From the NCBI GenBank assembly GCA_023392945.1, contig JAEWNB010000004.1, positions 1 to 18,780 of the forward strand: a stretch of 18,780 nucleotides of DNA. Reading direction: 5' to 3'. This stretch comes from Bacteroidota bacterium. GTDB lineage: Bacteria; Bacteroidota; Bacteroidia; Bacteroidales; WCHB1-69. The notes below the pieces were generated by a model. That model made no database searches, was not told the DNA's origin, and saw only the letters and a list, made by a program, of their open reading frames with translations. Every line of letters begins with the position of its first letter. The stretch's first letter is position 1. The position numbers and the translations under genes are program-made. Below are positions 16,690-18,780 of the stretch, piece after piece.

Positions 16690-16908
16690 CTACATTCTTT
16701 CCAACCAACTTTCTCTTGCCTGATTCATATATGCCAAGGTGATATTCATCTTTTTCATTTGGGCGCCTCTACGGGCATCGACTATTGCCAATACAGAATT
16801 CTCAGCCCTTTGGATTTTCTTCCTTGCGAATTACAATAACCCTAGCTCCACCAAGAGGGTGGTATAGTTTTCTGTTTCAAAGCCGGCTTTGCAGAGCCGG
16901 TTGCCCAT
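16690..16908 (-). pseudogene. Possible decayed coding remnant, unidentified
   Basis: On the minus strand one reading frame starting at an ATG (16908) encodes MGNRLCKAGFETENYTTLL, reaches an in-frame TAA at 16833-16831, and then continues open for 46 codons to a TAG at 16692-16690. The second part reads like a real amphipathic protein end (ENSVLAIVDARRGAQMKKMN, then TLAYMNQARESWLERM). I do not recognise a family. It may be a gene broken by one nonsense mutation, or chance; the intervening DNA also contains two hairpins, which argues for a non-coding repeat at least in part. Confidence 0.25.
16848..16900. repeat. Paired hairpins in the intergenic region
   Basis: Two G/C-rich dyads stand out in AT-rich DNA. 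CCACC/GGTGG (16848-16852 and 16858-16862) has a 5-base loop. CAAAGCCGGCTTTG (16878-16891) is a perfect 14-bp palindrome that can also pair as CCGGCT/AGCCGG (16883-16888 with 16895-16900). There is no T tail, so they look like a dispersed repeat or structured element rather than a terminator for the MBOAT operon. Confidence 0.4.
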
Positions 16909-16941
16909 GAGGCGTAAGATTGCACAGAGGATACAAAGTAA

Positions 16942-17970
16942 TTATTTATGATTTTCATCCTCATTTAGTTGCTTTTCAATCAATATTTTTAACTCCTCTC
17001 TATCGGGTAAGTAAAACTGATATTGAGAAACAAATAATTGAGAACTAATATTATGCATTGCATATTTTACTAATAATTCATCTTTTTCACGAACAAGAAC
17101 AATGCCAATGGGAGGATTATCGTCTTGGGTATTTTCTTCATTTTGAAAATATCCAAGATACATGTTCATTTGCCCGATATCTTCATATCCTGCTTCATCT
17201 TTTTTTAAGTCAATCAATACAAAACATTTTAAAATACGATGATAAAAAACTAAATCAACATAATAATTATGATTATTAAGGGTAATTCTATATTGTCGAC
17301 CGATAAAAGCAAATCCTTTTCCCATTTCGAGCAAAAAAGTTTGTAAAATTCCGATAATACGTTCCTCCAATTCCGATTCGCTTAAATAATAGGATTTGGG
17401 TATTTGAAGAAATTCCAAGATGTAAGGCTCTCTAATTATATCTTCCGGTTTTTCTATAATCTGTCCCTTTCGAGCCAATTGCAATATCTCATCTTTGTTT
17501 TTCGATGCTGCCAAACGTAAAAATAGCGCTGCTTTCTTTTGTCTGATCAATTCTGTGGTACTCCAATTTTCAAGAATAGCCTGTTTTTGATAAAAAGAAC
17601 GTTCCAACGGATCATTAATTTTTAAAAGTTCTACCAAATGGCTCCAACTCAATTGGTGCGGAAGCTCCGCACCATTTGGAAAAGTGAGATATAATTGTCT
17701 CATTCTTTTGATATTACTCAGACTAAAACCTTTTCCGTGAAGTAATGAAAGATCTTTTGACAAACGTTCCATCAGGCTACTTCCGTACTCGGCACGTTGA
17801 TTTCCATTCTGTTCAAATTCAACAATTTGTTTTCCGACTTCCCAGTAGGTTTCCGTTACCTGACGGCTCACTGCCATTACTGTTTTTCGGTTGCCTTCTA
17901 TGTAAGTTTTAGATATTTGCGAAACCAACTTATCGTATTGGTTCAATAAGATTACATTACGTTTAGTCAT
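16942..17970 (-). CDS. YhcG/DUF1016-family PD-(D/E)XK nuclease domain protein
   Basis: This 342-residue cytosolic protein has the usual two parts. The N-terminal helical DUF1016 region (about 10-160) contains TYWEVGKQIVEFEQNG, EYGSSLMERLSKDL and FSLSNIKRMRQLYL. The C-terminal PD-(D/E)XK nuclease domain (about 185-335) contains LEERIIGILQTFLLEMGKGF, FIGRQYRI, YYVDLVFYHR with Asp239, then VLIDLKKDE with Asp254 and Lys256, and GQMNMYLGYF with Gln267. The second acidic residue, most often Glu in this family (IELK), is Asp here, which keeps the D-(D/E)xK chemistry. The family is common in accessory regions and near restriction or mobile loci; its function is not settled. It is monocistronic with its own promoter. 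Length and motifs indicate an intact gene. Confidence 0.9.
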   Translation of the reverse strand: MTKRNVILLNQYDKLVSQISKTYIEGNRKTVMAVSRQVTETYWEVGKQIVEFEQNGNQRAEYGSSLMERLSKDLSLLHGKGFSLSNIKRMRQLYLTFPNGAELPHQLSWSHLVELLKINDPLERSFYQKQAILENWSTTELIRQKKAALFLRLAASKNKDEILQLARKGQIIEKPEDIIREPYILEFLQIPKSYYLSESELEERIIGILQTFLLEMGKGFAFIGRQYRITLNNHNYYVDLVFYHRILKCFVLIDLKKDEAGYEDIGQMNMYLGYFQNEENTQDDNPPIGIVLVREKDELLVKYAMHNISSQLFVSQYQFYLPDREELKILIEKQLNEDENHK

Positions 17971-18013
17971 TCTGTTAGTTTTTCTTTTTGAAAGGTAGTT
18001 CTAAATGAGATTG

Positions 18014-18021
18014 CAAATATA
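18014..18021 (-). promoter_or_regulatory. -7 element of the YhcG-family gene
   Basis: On the minus strand 18021-18014 reads TATATTTG, a full TAnnTTTG match, 43 bases upstream of the ATG at 17970. The stretch 18022-18153 holds no gene that I can support. Confidence 0.5.
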
Positions 18022-18153
18022 GAAGAAAATTTTTATCTCCACATCTATATCATCTATTCCGATCGTTTTCATAACCAAAACCCTATAGAGAGCTAAAAAT
18101 GAAGAGGTCGAGGAATCTCCCCTGTCGGTAATAGTCTTGCAAATATTGCCAAC

Positions 18154-18191
18154 ACTAACAACTAACAACTAACAACTAACAACTAACAACT
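18154..18191. repeat. Heptanucleotide microsatellite (ACTAACA)x5
   Basis: Five perfect tandem copies of ACTAACA occupy 18154-18188, followed by a partial ACT. The tract is non-coding as far as can be seen and lies 25 bases beyond the stop codon of the minus-strand repeat ORF. A perfect short tandem repeat of this length is prone to slippage and may vary in copy number between strains. Confidence 0.9.
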
Positions 18192-18215
18192 CTGCACTCA
18201 TTGCAAAAGTATTCT

Positions 18216-18780
18216 CTATGCTGTTGATGTTAGGAATTGCAGTCTCGCTTTGTTTTTCTTCAGTAGTTTTCTTTTTCTTTTCTGATTGTTTCTAATCTCT
18301 TCTGCTCTCTGCTTCAAGTTCGCAAACTTGCAAAGTATGTTTTTTTCTGTCAGAATTATATTTGCAAATCTGCGTGGTGTAATTTTACATGTCGGAAATA
18401 TATTTGCAAGTCTGCAAAGTGTAATTTTACATGTTGGAAGTATATTTGCAAATCTGCAAAGTGTAATTTTATATATTGGAAGTATATATGCAAGTCTGCA
18501 TGATAAAATCCAGACCTCGGGAAATGTATTTGCAAGTCTGCATGGTGTTATCCCGACCACGAGAAATGTATATGCAAGTCTGCATGGCGTGATCCCGAAC
18601 TCGAGAATTATATTTGCAAATCTGCAAAGTGTAATCTCGACCTCGAGAAATATATTTATAAATCTAAAAAGTGTAATCCCGACCTCGGGAAATGCTCCCG
18701 CAAGTCTGGATGATAAAATCCCGACCTCGGGAAATATATTTGCAAGTCTGCAAAGTGTAATCTCGACCTCGGGAAATGCC
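18216..18780 (-). CDS. Possible repeat protein, 14-residue tandem repeats, 5' end beyond the window
   Basis: A minus-strand frame is open from the right edge to a TAG at 18218-18216, giving at least 187 residues. A GTG at 18560 is a possible internal start, but nothing stops the frame upstream of it, so the gene, if real, begins outside the window. Ten full 14-residue repeats are visible (consensus near ITLCRLANIFPEVG; variants such as ITPCRLANTFPEVW, ITLCRFANILPTCK), plus a degenerate copy KNILCKFANLKQRA and a 28-residue basic tail containing RNNQKRKRKLLKKNKARL. There is no family match that I know. The opposite strand is also open through the array, so coding is uncertain; a non-coding minisatellite with a period divisible by three would look similar. 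Confidence 0.35.
   Translation of the reverse strand, partial: AFPEVEITLCRLANIFPEVGILSSRLAGAFPEVGITLFRFINIFLEVEITLCRFANIILEFGITPCRLAYTFLVVGITPCRLANTFPEVWILSCRLAYILPIYKITLCRFANILPTCKITLCRLANIFPTCKITPRRFANIILTEKNILCKFANLKQRAEEIRNNQKRKRKLLKKNKARLQFLTSTA
18303..18780. repeat. 42-bp tandem repeat array (minisatellite), truncated by window edge
   Basis: At least ten full copies of a 42-bp unit run head to tail from 18345 to 18764 without a single indel, flanked by a degenerate copy (18303-18344) and a partial copy at the right edge. The core of the + strand unit reads TTTGCAAGTCTGCAAAGTG, then TCTCGACCTCGGGA. Each unit contains two small inverted repeats: TTTGCA-4-TGCAAA (or ATGCA-4-TGCAT), and TCYCGA-2-TCGRGA. 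The three left-most full units (18345-18470) form a subgroup with ACATGT or ATATAT in place of the second dyad. Units are contiguous with no unique spacers, so this is not a CRISPR array. Confidence 0.92.

Noticed and set aside
16546..16839. 97-residue + ORF across the end of the MBOAT gene
   Set aside because: It is out of frame with MBOAT, Cys/Ser/Leu-rich, and antisense to the more protein-like minus-strand remnant.
17058..17279. 73-residue + ORF opposite the YhcG-family gene
   Set aside because: It lies antisense within conserved nuclease-domain sequence and has no independent support.
18303..18780. CRISPR array
   Set aside because: Units of 42 bp are contiguous and similar along their whole length; there are no unique spacers and no cas genes in the window.

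Overview
The window is AT-rich DNA from a member of the phylum Bacteroidota, probably a Bacteroidales-type relative; I cannot place it to genus. The evidence is a secreted protein with a C-terminal type IX secretion (T9SS) sorting domain, an Omp28-like product, repeated -7 promoter elements of the Bacteroidota form TAnnTTTG upstream of genes, and the absence of clear Shine-Dalgarno sequences. No rRNA, tRNA or CRISPR array was seen.

Layout. Bases 1-2164 (+) hold a LolD-like ABC ATPase and a PepD-type M20 dipeptidase, closed by a strong hairpin terminator. Bases 2333-4158 (+) hold an Omp28-like T9SS cargo protein with its own promoter. A bidirectional terminator separates it from a minus-strand pair, aroB followed by a 772-residue membrane-anchored protein of unknown function (7598-4213). 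Divergent from aroB is a LutA-like cysteine-rich (CCG-domain) protein (7724-8464). It converges on a minus-strand trkA-trkH potassium uptake operon (10973-8470). Divergent from trkA is an MmcQ/YjbR-family gene, then rpe. Next comes a tight three-gene operon (12189-16672): two different SGNH-fold exported proteins and an MBOAT O-acyltransferase. This is best read as an envelope or polysaccharide O-acylation machine, in which the MBOAT protein moves acyl groups across the membrane and the SGNH proteins transfer or remove them.

Bases 16673-18780 look accessory. They contain a decayed minus-strand coding remnant with two hairpins, a YhcG/DUF1016-family PD-(D/E)XK nuclease gene with its own promoter, a heptanucleotide microsatellite, and a 42-bp tandem repeat array that runs off the right edge. 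The array is in frame on both strands: a minus-strand ORF of 14-residue repeats ends at 18216, and a plus-strand frame is also open to the edge. Each repeat carries two short inverted repeats, and in several units changes in one arm are matched in the other. This array is the most unusual part of the window.

Most of the rest is ordinary chromosomal gene content. The best candidates for something undescribed are the repeat array with its possible repeat protein, the 772-residue protein co-directional with aroB, and the substrate of the SGNH/SGNH/MBOAT operon.
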